A stretch of DNA of 18,444 nucleotides from CAZGQY01 sp964528035 (lineage in GTDB: Bacteria > Pseudomonadota > Gammaproteobacteria > Methylococcales > UBA1147). Location of the stretch: the NCBI GenBank assembly GCA_964528035.1, contig CAZGQY010000073.1:1-18444 (forward strand). Reading direction: 5' to 3'. A program made the translations under genes and the position numbers. Numbering within the stretch: position 1 is the first letter of the stretch; each line of letters opens with the position of its first letter. Shown in pieces: positions 1-7,305 of this stretch. Under the pieces are notes generated by a model. The model was not told where the DNA came from, did not search any database, and worked only from the letters and a program-made list of their open reading frames with translations.

Positions 1-479
1 ATTCTGACTACGCATTACAGCTGCGAGCTAAACAAAGGCTACGAAGAATATATGGAGTTCTTGAAAAACAATTTAGAAATTACTATAAAGCAGCGGCAAA
101 AAAGACTGGATCCACAGGCGAGAATTTATTGGAACTTCTGGAGGCTCGGCTCGATAATGTAGTGTTTCGCATGGGTATGGCTTCCACCAGGGCGGAAGCC
201 AGACAACTTGTGAGTCATAAGGCTGTAATGGTTAATGGCCGCCTGTCTAACATTCCTTCTCTTCAAATACTTCCCGGAGATTCAATCTCGATCAGGGAAA
301 AATGTAAAAAGCAGCAGCGTATTGAAGACGCACTGACTGTTGCAGAACAATACGGATGGCCCGAATGGGTAGAAGTTAACGCTAAAGAACGAAGTGGCGT
401 ATTTAAATTGTTGCCAGATCGCGCTGAATTGGGAAGCGAGATAAACGAGCAATTAGTCGTCGAACTTTATTCGAAATAA
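1..479 (+). CDS. rpsD: 30S ribosomal protein S4, 5'-truncated by window edge
   Basis: Small-subunit primary rRNA-binding protein; S4 nucleates 30S assembly on 16S rRNA and in many bacteria represses its own operon translationally. The reading frame is open from base 3 and runs SDYALQLRAKQRLRRIYGVL, then the S4 signature GENLLELLEARLDNVVFRMG and the S4 RNA-binding domain (TRAEARQLVSHKAVMVNGR), ending in the family C-terminus VELYSK. About 158 residues are present of roughly 206, so about 50 N-terminal residues lie outside the window. A start at the internal TTG (129) would cut a conserved region, so I extend the gene to the edge. rpoA follows 27 bases later, as in the standard alpha operon. 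Confidence 0.98.
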   Translation, partial: SDYALQLRAKQRLRRIYGVLEKQFRNYYKAAAKKTGSTGENLLELLEARLDNVVFRMGMASTRAEARQLVSHKAVMVNGRLSNIPSLQILPGDSISIREKCKKQQRIEDALTVAEQYGWPEWVEVNAKERSGVFKLLPDRAELGSEINEQLVVELYSK

Positions 480-506
480 TCCAGCTTCGGTAGCAAAGGG
501 AAACAC

Positions 507-1505
507 ATGCAAAATTCAGCTACAGGCTTATTGAAGCCTCGTGTTGTTGATGTTCAGACAACCGGTCATAACAACGCTAAAATTATTATTGAACCCATGG
601 AAAGGGGGTTCGGACACACTTTAGGTAACGCCTTGAGGCGGGTATTGTTGTCCTCTGTACCAGGTTGTGCCGTTACTGAAGTGGAAATTGAAGGCGTTCT
701 TCATGAATACACGACTATTGAAGGTGTTCAAGAAGACGTAATGGACATCCTGCTCAATATGAAAAATCTAGCGATAGCTCTTCATACCAACAACGAAGCG
801 GTTTTTAAGCTTTCAAAGAAGGGCGCCGGGGCGGTTACTGCTGGTGACATTTCTATTAGTCATGACGCGGAAGTATTTAATCCAGAAATGGTTATTGCCA
901 ATCTGACCCAATCAGGTGAGATTAATATGGAGATAACCGTTAAAAAAGGTAAAGGGTATGAGCCTGCCAGTTCTCGAAAGGAACTAGGTGAGGATACTCA
1001 AATGGGGTTGTTGCATGTGGACGCAAGTTTTAGCCCAATTCTTAAAGTATCCTATAATGTCGAGAGTGCGCGAGTCGAGCAAAGTACCAATCTGGATAGA
1101 CTAATTATCGATCTAGAGACAAATGGCACGGTTGATCCTGAAGAATCAGTGCGGTATGCAGCGCGCATATTGCATGACCATCTCACGGTCTTTGTTGATT
1201 TGGAAGGAACTGTAGAAGCGGAACTCGACGAAAAAGAGCCTGATTTCGATCCGGTACTTCTTAGACCTGTTGATGATTTGGAATTAACGGTGAGATCTGC
1301 GAATTGCCTTAAGGCCGAGAATATCTTTTATATTGGTGATCTTATTCAACGCACCGAAGTCGAGTTGCTGAAAACACCCAATCTGGGTCGTAAATCATTG
1401 ACAGAGATTAAAGATGTTCTTGCGTCCAAGGGATTGTCTTTGGGAATGCGCCTGGAAAAATGGCCCCCGGAGAATTTGATTGAAGCCGGTCAGGTGAACG
1501 GCTAG
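507..1505 (+). CDS. rpoA: DNA-directed RNA polymerase subunit alpha
   Basis: Alpha subunit, which dimerises to scaffold RNA polymerase and contacts UP elements and activators through its C-terminal domain. Length is 332 residues against about 329 in relatives. The N-terminal dimerisation domain covers about residues 1-235 (RGFGHTLGNALRRVLLSS near the start). A flexible acidic linker follows, then the alpha-CTD with LTVRSANCLKAEN and TPNLGRKSLTEIKDVL. The family ending MRLEKWPP is present. The start is supported by AAGGG at 496-500, six bases before the ATG. It lies between rpsD and rplQ in alpha-operon order. The only oddity is the long gap before rplQ. Confidence 0.99.
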   Translation: MQNSATGLLKPRVVDVQTTGHNNAKIIIEPMERGFGHTLGNALRRVLLSSVPGCAVTEVEIEGVLHEYTTIEGVQEDVMDILLNMKNLAIALHTNNEAVFKLSKKGAGAVTAGDISISHDAEVFNPEMVIANLTQSGEINMEITVKKGKGYEPASSRKELGEDTQMGLLHVDASFSPILKVSYNVESARVEQSTNLDRLIIDLETNGTVDPEESVRYAARILHDHLTVFVDLEGTVEAELDEKEPDFDPVLLRPVDDLELTVRSANCLKAENIFYIGDLIQRTEVELLKTPNLGRKSLTEIKDVLASKGLSLGMRLEKWPPENLIEAGQVNG

Positions 1506-1520
1506 TCCAGTTGTTGAGTG

Positions 1521-1649
1521 CTATGCTGCCGAAATTCGTGTAGCTAGCGCCCATATGGCAGCGTAGTTCAGCAAGAGTATAGGCTGTGCTTTTAACCGCT
1601 CAGGATAGAGCTTAACAGGAGTGGTTAGCTATCACGAGTCTATAGCTAA
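1521..1649 (+). other. Two inverted repeats in the long rpoA-rplQ spacer
   Basis: The rpoA-rplQ gap (1506-1699) is about 195 bases; relatives usually have a few tens. It holds CTATGCTGCC (1521-1530) facing GGCAGCGTAG (1557-1566), a 10-base stem with one G-U-type pair. It also holds a perfect 8-base stem, TTAGCTAT (1625-1632) with ATAGCTAA (1642-1649) around a 9-base loop. Neither is followed by a T-run, so neither looks like an intrinsic terminator. They may be RNA processing sites, translational control structures for rplQ, or remnants of inserted DNA. Function is unknown. Confidence 0.5.
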
Positions 1650-1699
1650 GGTATTGCTCAAAGTGAATTTAACTATTAATCGTATAAGGCGTTAGTACA

Positions 1700-2092
1700 A
1701 TGCGGCATCGAAAATCTGGAAGACAATTAAATCGCAACAGTAGTCACAGAAAAGCGATGTTTAGAAATATGGCAGTTTCTCTTTTTGATAACGAGCTTAT
1801 TAAAACTACTCTTGCCAAAGCAAAAGAATTACGGGGAGTCGCTGAACCTTTAATCACTATGGCTAAAGAAGATTCTGTAGCGAAACGACGTCTAGCGTTT
1901 TCCAGACTTCGGGATAAAGGTGTAGTTGCAAAGTTATTTACGGAGTTGGGCCCCAGGTATCAGGAACGTCCTGGTGGTTATTTGAGAATTTTAAAATGTG
2001 GCATGAGAGCGGGTGATGCTGCAACCATGGCGTATGTGGAACTCGTTGACCGTCCGGAAGAGCGAATTGATGAGGACGACGATACAGAATAA
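1700..2092 (+). CDS. rplQ: 50S ribosomal protein L17
   Basis: Large-subunit protein L17, last gene of the alpha operon. It begins with the hallmark MRHRKSGRQLNRNSSHRKAM and contains LIKTTLAKAKELRGVAEPLI and GGYLRILKCGMRAGDAATMA, all conserved in bacterial L17. Length is 130 residues with a short acidic C-terminus (about residues 118-130), close to the family size. An AAGG at about 1686-1689 is the nearest ribosome-binding match. A strong terminator follows 25 bases after the stop, which closes the operon. Confidence 0.98.
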   Translation: MRHRKSGRQLNRNSSHRKAMFRNMAVSLFDNELIKTTLAKAKELRGVAEPLITMAKEDSVAKRRLAFSRLRDKGVVAKLFTELGPRYQERPGGYLRILKCGMRAGDAATMAYVELVDRPEERIDEDDDTE

Positions 2093-2117
2093 AAAATTCT
2101 GCCTAATTAAATAATGG

Positions 2118-2144
2118 AAAAAGCCGGGCGTTGCCCGGCTTTTT
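2118..2144. terminator. Bidirectional intrinsic terminator between rplQ and fdxA
   Basis: AAGCCGGGC (2121-2129) pairs perfectly with GCCCGGCTT (2133-2141) around a 3-base loop. The stem extends through A-U pairs to 12 bases and is followed by a T-run on the plus strand. Read from the minus strand, the same hairpin is followed by TTTTT. It sits between the convergent ends of rplQ and fdxA, so it probably terminates both. Confidence 0.93.
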
Positions 2145-2145
2145 T

Positions 2146-2469
2146 TTATCTCTCCAGAAGTTCAAGTTTACCGTCTTTTCCATTCCATTCCTCCGCATTC
2201 TCCAAAGGTGATTTTACTTCTGTAATTACAGGCCAAAGCTCGCATAATTCTGCGTTAAGCTTAAGAAAATGTTCCTGCTCACTTTGTAGATCATCTTCTG
2301 CACAGATTGCCTCTGCGGGGCATTCCGGTTCACAAAGTGTACAATCAATACACTCTTCCGGATTAATCACTAAATAGTTCGGACCTTCATGAAAGCAATC
2401 TACGGGGCATACATCCACGCAATCCGTGAATTTGCATTTAATACAGTTTTCAGTGACAACAAATGTCAT
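2146..2469 (-). CDS. fdxA: 7Fe ferredoxin FdxA (3Fe-4S plus 4Fe-4S)
   Basis: Small cytoplasmic electron carrier of the FdxA/FdI family, 107 residues, the usual size. Cysteines lie at 9, 12, 17, 21, 25, 40, 43, 46 and 50. By analogy with Azotobacter ferredoxin I, 9/17/50 would hold the 3Fe-4S cluster and 21/40/43/46 the 4Fe-4S cluster. CIDCTLCEPECP is the 4Fe-4S loop, and the C-terminal extension of about 50 residues is typical. AGGA lies eight bases upstream of the ATG. It ends against the shared terminator with rplQ. Its redox partner cannot be read from the sequence, but the sulfur-assimilation genes nearby are suggestive. Confidence 0.95.
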   Translation of the reverse strand: MTFVVTENCIKCKFTDCVDVCPVDCFHEGPNYLVINPEECIDCTLCEPECPAEAICAEDDLQSEQEHFLKLNAELCELWPVITEVKSPLENAEEWNGKDGKLELLER

Positions 2470-2585
2470 AATTATTTTCCTAATAAAATTGGTTTATGTA
2501 CTAAAATTTATTCATTGTGGGCTAGTTATACACTACTGATAGAGTAAATATGAAACTATCAGGCGAATCTCAATGCAAAACCCTA

Positions 2586-3374
2586 TTATATTGATAACGC
2601 AAGACCCATTAACAGCAAAATAGTAGCAATAAATCCTCGTAACAATTTATCAGGCATATTTTTACCTATTAAGCTGCCAAGGTAAATAGCTGGAATTCCT
2701 CCAACAAGAAGACCCACTAATAATTCGAAATCTACACTACCCAGTTGCAAGTGGCCGAATCCCGCAATTGCGGTTAATGGGATAGCGTGGGCGAGATCGG
2801 TTCCAACAATTGCGACCGCCGGCTTCCTCGGATAAAGAATAAATAGTATAGCGGATCCAATTGCGCCTGCACCAACCGAAGATAGAGTCACAACAAAACC
2901 GAGAAATATACCTGATATCAAGGTAATTTCGTTTCTGTGAAGAAGGAGGTTGCTTATAAGCCCCGATTTAGAGTGTAAGGATTCATGTAAGTAATTTAAT
3001 AGAGTCTTTCTTTGAAATACTACAACCGACGTTAATATTAACATGATGCTTAAAGTTAACATCATTAGTTTTTCGTAATTGAAGTCGGTGTTTTTCAATT
3101 CGGATAGGATGTAGACTGTTATAAGTGATGAGGGGATACTACCCGAAGCGAGTAGGCGAACAACTGTCCAGTCAACAGTTCCTTGTTTCTGATGAAAGAA
3201 TACACCTCCAGACTTTGTGATGGCCGCATAAAGTAAATCGGTTCCAACCGCGACTGCAGGTTGAATTCCAAAACCGAGTACAAGTATGGGCGTCATTAAG
3301 GAGCCGCCGCCAACACCGGTAAGCCCGATGATTAAGCCGACACTGGCTCCCGTTAATAAATACAATAGATCCAT
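2586..3374 (-). CDS. TauE/SafE family membrane permease (probable sulfite/organosulfonate exporter)
   Basis: Integral membrane protein of 262 residues in the TauE/SafE (DUF81) family. The family has two homologous halves. The first shows TGVGGGSLMTPILVLGFGI followed by AVAVGTDLLYAAITK. The second shows SSVGAGAIGSAILFILYPRK followed by AIVGTDLAHAIPLTAIAGFG. Hydrophobic segments run through both halves (about 7-8 helices), with a charged loop around residues 110-145. Divergent from cysB across 105 bases and near cysH, which fits export of sulfite or another sulfur anion. Substrates of this family are poorly predicted by sequence, so the substrate is inferred. No clear Shine-Dalgarno precedes the ATG. 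Confidence 0.88.
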   Translation of the reverse strand: MDLLYLLTGASVGLIIGLTGVGGGSLMTPILVLGFGIQPAVAVGTDLLYAAITKSGGVFFHQKQGTVDWTVVRLLASGSIPSSLITVYILSELKNTDFNYEKLMMLTLSIMLILTSVVVFQRKTLLNYLHESLHSKSGLISNLLLHRNEITLISGIFLGFVVTLSSVGAGAIGSAILFILYPRKPAVAIVGTDLAHAIPLTAIAGFGHLQLGSVDFELLVGLLVGGIPAIYLGSLIGKNMPDKLLRGFIATILLLMGLALSI

Positions 3375-3409
3375 AAACTTTAAATGCTGCTGCTTTTGAT
3401 TATTAGTTG

Positions 3410-3437
3410 TTGCAAAGTAACACCGACTTTATATAAT
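3410..3437 (+). promoter_or_regulatory. Candidate sigma-70 promoter for cysB
   Basis: TTGCAA (3410-3415) is separated by 16 bases from a perfect TATAAT (3432-3437), about 42 bases before the cysB start. It lies in the 105-base intergenic region shared with the divergent permease, so binding here could affect both genes. Not experimentally shown. Confidence 0.6.
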
Positions 3438-3479
3438 AAAAAAGTATTAAAAAATTAATGTATAGAAGATACAGGAATA

Positions 3480-4454
3480 ATGAAACTTCAACAACTGAAA
3501 TATATTTGGGAAGTTGCTCAACACGGGTTGAATGTATCTGCAACAGCCACAAGCCTATTTACTTCCCAACCTGGAATAAGTAAACAGGTACGTTTGCTTG
3601 AAGATGAACTGGGGTTACCCATATTTGCACGGAATGGAAAGCATTTAATAGAGCTAACTTTAGCGGGCAAGGAAATTGTAGAGTTAGCGGGCCAGATCCT
3701 GGATAAAGTGGAAACCATAAAAAATGTCGCGCAGGAATATAGCGACGATTCAAAAGGTACATTGTCGATTGCCACAACACACACACAGGCACGTTATGCG
3801 CTTCCTGAAATTGTTGAAAATTTCATAAAGATGTATCCTGGTGTCACACTGACGATCCACCAAGGCACACCCATGCAGATATCGGATTTAGCCTCTAAAG
3901 GTATCGCAGATATTGCCATTGCGACGGAGGCGCTGGAATTGTACGAAAATCTTATTATGTTGCCGTGCTATAGCTGGAATCGGTGCATATTGGTAAAAAA
4001 AGATCACCCTTTGGTTACTAAAACCAGGATCACCTTAGAAGATATCGTTCAGTATTCATTAGTAACCTATGTTTTTGGTTTTACCGGAAGATCCCGATTG
4101 GATGAGGCTTTTGATCAAGCAGGGTTGAAACCAAAAGTAGTATTAACCGCTGTAGACGCTGATGTAATAAAGACTTATGTTCGTTCTGGTCTGGGTGTCG
4201 GGATTATTGCTAATATGGCCTATGACCCGACTGTAGATAGTGATTTAGAGGCAATTGACGCCAGTCATTTGTTTGGCGATAGCCTGACTCAGATAGGCAT
4301 CAGAAAAGACAAATATTTGCGTGGATACATTTATGCTTTTATTGAATTATTTGCAAGCCACTTAACAAAACAAGTTATCGATAAGGCTATGTGTACCCGC
4401 GAAAAACGAGAAATCGAGAAGCTGTTCGAAAATTATCAAATTCCCACTGCCTAA
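3480..4454 (+). CDS. cysB: LysR-type transcriptional regulator CysB
   Basis: Master activator of cysteine biosynthesis, 324 residues, matching the family length. The winged helix-turn-helix lies at about residues 19-45 (VSATATSLFTSQPGISKQVR). The substrate-binding-like effector domain follows. Thr100, Thr102 and Gln103 in TTHTQARY sit at the exact positions that bind N-acetylserine or sulfate in studied CysB proteins, which separates it from general LysR members. The start fits MKLQQLKYIWEVAQ, the CysB N-terminus. AGGA sits only three bases before the ATG, which is short. It is convergent with cysH, a probable target, and divergent from the TauE-like permease. LysR proteins often repress themselves from a site near their start. 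Confidence 0.95.
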   Translation: MKLQQLKYIWEVAQHGLNVSATATSLFTSQPGISKQVRLLEDELGLPIFARNGKHLIELTLAGKEIVELAGQILDKVETIKNVAQEYSDDSKGTLSIATTHTQARYALPEIVENFIKMYPGVTLTIHQGTPMQISDLASKGIADIAIATEALELYENLIMLPCYSWNRCILVKKDHPLVTKTRITLEDIVQYSLVTYVFGFTGRSRLDEAFDQAGLKPKVVLTAVDADVIKTYVRSGLGVGIIANMAYDPTVDSDLEAIDASHLFGDSLTQIGIRKDKYLRGYIYAFIELFASHLTKQVIDKAMCTREKREIEKLFENYQIPTA

Positions 4455-4458
4455 TAGA

Positions 4459-4498
4459 GGAGGAAGTATTAATTGTTTTGTACTTTAATGTTTCCTCC
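4459..4498. other. Imperfect inverted repeat at the cysB/cysH convergence
   Basis: GGAGGAA (4459-4465) faces TTCCTCC (4492-4498), with an inner ATTAA/TTAAT pairing (4468-4472 with 4485-4489). It spans the last codons of cysH and lies just past the cysB stop. There is no T-run on the plus strand, so it is at best a weak terminator or a 3' stabilising hairpin. Confidence 0.35.
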
Positions 4499-5203
4499 AT
4501 GTAGCCCACATTCCTTTTTATTTGCATCTTCCCACCACCATCTGCCCTCACGTTCTGATTGATTTGGGGCAGTTGACCGTGTACAGGGTTCGCATCCGAT
4601 GCTTTTAAATCCATGTAGATGCAGTTTGTTGAATGGCACATCATAGGCTTCTATATAGTCCCAAACCTGACGTGAAGTCCAATTCGTCAAAGGGTTAAAT
4701 TTCACGATAATATGATTCTCTGTTGAAAAAGTATCATCTATCTGTATTTCTGGGAGCGTGCTGCGAGTTTGGGTGCTCTGATCCTTTCGTTGGCCGGTAA
4801 TCCATGCATCCAATGAACTTAATTTACGTCTCAAAGGGTCCACTTTACGAAATTTGCAGCATTCTTCATGTCCGTCCACGTAGAAACTAAATAGCCCTTT
4901 TTGTTTTACAAAAGCTTGAAGTGTTAGATGTTCAGGATATTGAATATCCAATTTTATCGAATAATGCTTAGCAACTGTGTCTAGAAACCTGTATGTTTCC
5001 GGATGTAAACGGCCTGTATCCAATACAAATACATCGATTTCTTTTTTTAGCATAATTGCCATATCAATTAACACGACATCTTCAGCTCCACTGAACGATA
5101 TGGCGATGCGATCATATTTTGCGAGAGCGGTTTTTAGTATAGTTCTAGGGTTCTTACCCAGCAATTCTGATTGAAGTGGAATGATTTCTTGTGTTTTATC
5201 CAT
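4469..5203 (-). CDS. cysH: Assimilatory sulfate reductase CysH, iron-sulfur (APS reductase) type
   Basis: Thioredoxin-dependent reduction of activated sulfate to sulfite in the cytoplasm. Length is 244 residues. The N-terminal adenylyl-binding loop is SFSGAEDVVL (36-45). Cys115-Cys116 (EECCKFRK) and Cys204-Cys207 (GCEPC) form the CC...CxxC signature that binds a 4Fe-4S cluster. The catalytic cysteine is in ECGLH (231-235). The iron-sulfur signature marks the APS-using (or dual APS/PAPS) enzyme of Pseudomonas, plants and many bacteria; E. coli-type PAPS reductase lacks it. WITGQRKDQS supports this. Substrate choice is inferred from the signature. Convergent with cysB, which probably activates it. 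Confidence 0.93.
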   Translation of the reverse strand: MDKTQEIIPLQSELLGKNPRTILKTALAKYDRIAISFSGAEDVVLIDMAIMLKKEIDVFVLDTGRLHPETYRFLDTVAKHYSIKLDIQYPEHLTLQAFVKQKGLFSFYVDGHEECCKFRKVDPLRRKLSSLDAWITGQRKDQSTQTRSTLPEIQIDDTFSTENHIIVKFNPLTNWTSRQVWDYIEAYDVPFNKLHLHGFKSIGCEPCTRSTAPNQSEREGRWWWEDANKKECGLHGGNIKVQNN

Positions 5204-5244
5204 TTGAGGGTTTCCAGATTAAGTGGTAAGGGCAGTTTCTCCAG

Positions 5245-5305
5245 GATGCAAAGCTGGGTGCGGTCTGATTACACAGAGTTTGTACAAAGGTATTAACTTT
5301 GCATC
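5245..5305. promoter_or_regulatory. Widely spaced 9-base inverted repeat upstream of cysH
   Basis: GATGCAAAG (5245-5253) and CTTTGCATC (5297-5305) are a perfect inverted repeat with centres 52 bases apart, about five helical turns. It lies 42-102 bases upstream of the cysH start on the minus strand. The rest of the cysH-gshA gap (5204-5429) shows no gene. It could be a paired operator, but I cannot match it to a known CysB site. Confidence 0.3.
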
Positions 5306-5429
5306 TAACCAAGTTAAGTGTAGCGTTAGTTGGAGGCATGAACGATCCATAAAACTCAAATGTAATATCTCAGTTACAGGGGATCCAGCTCATAGGCATC
5401 AGTATCAAAATACGGCGATTGAGTGCCAA

Positions 5430-7007
5430 TTAGCATTGGTCAAAATAGTTTTTTAGAAAGGTAGCAAAGGGTAATTGATTCAGTTTTTCGAGTTCATGTT
5501 GATCGTCAACAGACTGGTGAGTAACGGCCTGAAAGTCTATTAAACGCTGACCCTCCAGCCGCTTTTTACGGAACGTGCTTTCATATTTTTCAGAAATACG
5601 TTGAGCGTATGTTGCAAACGGTTCATTGGATGTACTCATTTCAGACAAAATTCGAGCTGAGGGAGTGAGTTCTGGATTATGAATGGCTCTAATTTGGGTG
5701 GATAAAGATTTTGTATAGGGTTTTTCTGGATCAGAGCCATCCAGTATTTCGCATACACTTTGCATTGATTCACAGATTTCAAGTGCCCAATCTTTAAGCT
5801 TTATTTTGCTTTGCCCACGATTTAAAACCAACGCAGGGTCACGCCCATTGTAAGAAACCTGCAAAAAGTTTTGATTAAAAATATCGCTTTCCGCTTCTCC
5901 TATGGATGGACTTTCATGGAAAAGACAGGTGAGCATCCAGGCTTCAAGGAAATAAAGTGTATCCGGATTGATGCCGATGTCCTGGAAAATATCAATATCC
6001 AGAGATCGAATCTCAACATAACGAACGCCTCGAGATTTTAGTGCCAGAGTGGGTTTTTCTCCAGAATGAGCAATTTGCTTGGGTCGGACCGTACTGTAAT
6101 ATTCGTTTTCGATTTGCAGTATATTTTCATTCAGTTGACGGTATTCGCCATCGGGATCAACACCTATATTTTTATAGTCAGGGTAAGGTGTTTCAATTGC
6201 CTGGGTGAGACTGTGAATATAATCTTTGAGGTTATTATAGGAAATGTTTAGTTGTGATTGGTTGCTGTTTTTGTAGCCAATATCGCTCATCCGTAATGAT
6301 GTGGCAAACGGTTTATATAAGGTAAATGGGTCAAATTCGGTAAAATCCTGGTACAGCGTTGTTCGATCCTTGAGGAAAGATTTACAAATAGCGGGAGAGG
6401 CACCAAACAGGTATAAAATTAGCCAGCCGAATCGAAGTGAGTTGCGAATCATTGCAAAATATGACGCAGAAATGAATTCGCTTCCCGAGAGCCTGTTTTT
6501 TTCTAAATCCTGAAATATCGGCCAAAATCCTTCAGGAACTGAATAATTGAAATGAACGCCTGAGATGGTTTGCATTGCACGCCCATATCGGTATCCTAAT
6601 CCACGTCGGTAAATGTGTTTCATTTTACCTATATTAGAAGTTCCGTAGTCTGCGATGGGAATGCTGCTGTCACCGCGAATGGCACAAGGCATACTGGCAG
6701 CCAGCAATAATTCGTCGCCCAAATTGTCATACACTGATTGATGAATATCTCTGAGGAATGAAGTTGCACTCCTGGAATCAGTAAATGGCGGCGTAATAAA
6801 TTCCATCAGTGCTTCCGAATAATCGGTAGTGATATAGGGGTGGGTCAAGGCGGATCCTAATCCGGCCGGGTGAGGTGCCTGAGAAATTTTGCCGTCTCGT
6901 GTAATTCGGAGGCTCTCTTTCTCAATTCCTCTTAATCCATGTCCGAATGATTTCTGTTGATGGCTATTGATTAATTGACTGATTCGGTCGTTAAATAGTT
7001 GACTCAA
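5430..7007 (-). CDS. gshA: Glutamate-cysteine ligase (gamma-glutamylcysteine synthetase)
   Basis: First, rate-limiting step of glutathione synthesis: ATP-dependent joining of glutamate gamma-carboxyl to cysteine. Length is 525 residues, close to the E. coli enzyme (518). Recognisable family stretches are GLRGIEKESLRITRDGKIS near residues 24-42, TDYSEALMEFITPP around 61-74, GVHFNYSVPEGF around 149-160, and YVEIRSLDIDIF around 331-342. These belong to the gamma-proteobacterial GshA type, not the plant-like or fused type. No gshB is in the window. It runs in the same direction as cysH with a 226-base gap, so a shared transcript is possible but not shown. It is divergent from recQ across about 300 bases. 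Confidence 0.96.
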   Translation of the reverse strand: MSQLFNDRISQLINSHQQKSFGHGLRGIEKESLRITRDGKISQAPHPAGLGSALTHPYITTDYSEALMEFITPPFTDSRSATSFLRDIHQSVYDNLGDELLLAASMPCAIRGDSSIPIADYGTSNIGKMKHIYRRGLGYRYGRAMQTISGVHFNYSVPEGFWPIFQDLEKNRLSGSEFISASYFAMIRNSLRFGWLILYLFGASPAICKSFLKDRTTLYQDFTEFDPFTLYKPFATSLRMSDIGYKNSNQSQLNISYNNLKDYIHSLTQAIETPYPDYKNIGVDPDGEYRQLNENILQIENEYYSTVRPKQIAHSGEKPTLALKSRGVRYVEIRSLDIDIFQDIGINPDTLYFLEAWMLTCLFHESPSIGEAESDIFNQNFLQVSYNGRDPALVLNRGQSKIKLKDWALEICESMQSVCEILDGSDPEKPYTKSLSTQIRAIHNPELTPSARILSEMSTSNEPFATYAQRISEKYESTFRKKRLEGQRLIDFQAVTHQSVDDQHELEKLNQLPFATFLKNYFDQC

Positions 7008-7305
7008 GTAATTTACCTTTAAAAGGTTCCCGAAGATTAAAAAGATCGGGCATTATAGGGCCGAATGAATACCGATGGCCAGAGGTGGCAAAAATTTCTT
7101 TAATTCGATTGCAAAAATCAGCAAGTTGTTGGTTATTCGGGACTTGTAAAAACACCCTGTGAGCCCATCAGAAATAATTCTGTTTGACCCTAAATTATCG
7201 ACCTTGGGGGCCTGAAAATAAATCTACCTTGAATTGATATCTGCCATTAAACTATACAGTGGCATTAAGGTTGGAAGCATCTTTTAAAAATACACGTTAT
7301 CCATT
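7008..7305. other. gshA-recQ divergent intergenic region
   Basis: About 300 bases without a gene. It must hold promoters for both flanking genes. CCCGA/TCGGG (7029-7033 with 7046-7050) could form a small hairpin in the gshA leader. The only convincing promoter-like pair is the one listed for recQ. Nothing else stands out. Confidence 0.5.
7229..7258 (+). promoter_or_regulatory. Candidate sigma-70 promoter for recQ
   Basis: TTGAAT (7229-7234), an 18-base spacer and TATACA (7253-7258) lie about 48 bases before the recQ TTG start. The match to consensus is moderate. Confidence 0.4.

Noticed and set aside
2114..2377. Plus-strand 87-codon ORF across the terminator and the fdxA coding region.
   Set aside because: It begins in the terminator stem, is serine-rich as expected of the antisense of a ferredoxin, and fdxA on the other strand is certain.
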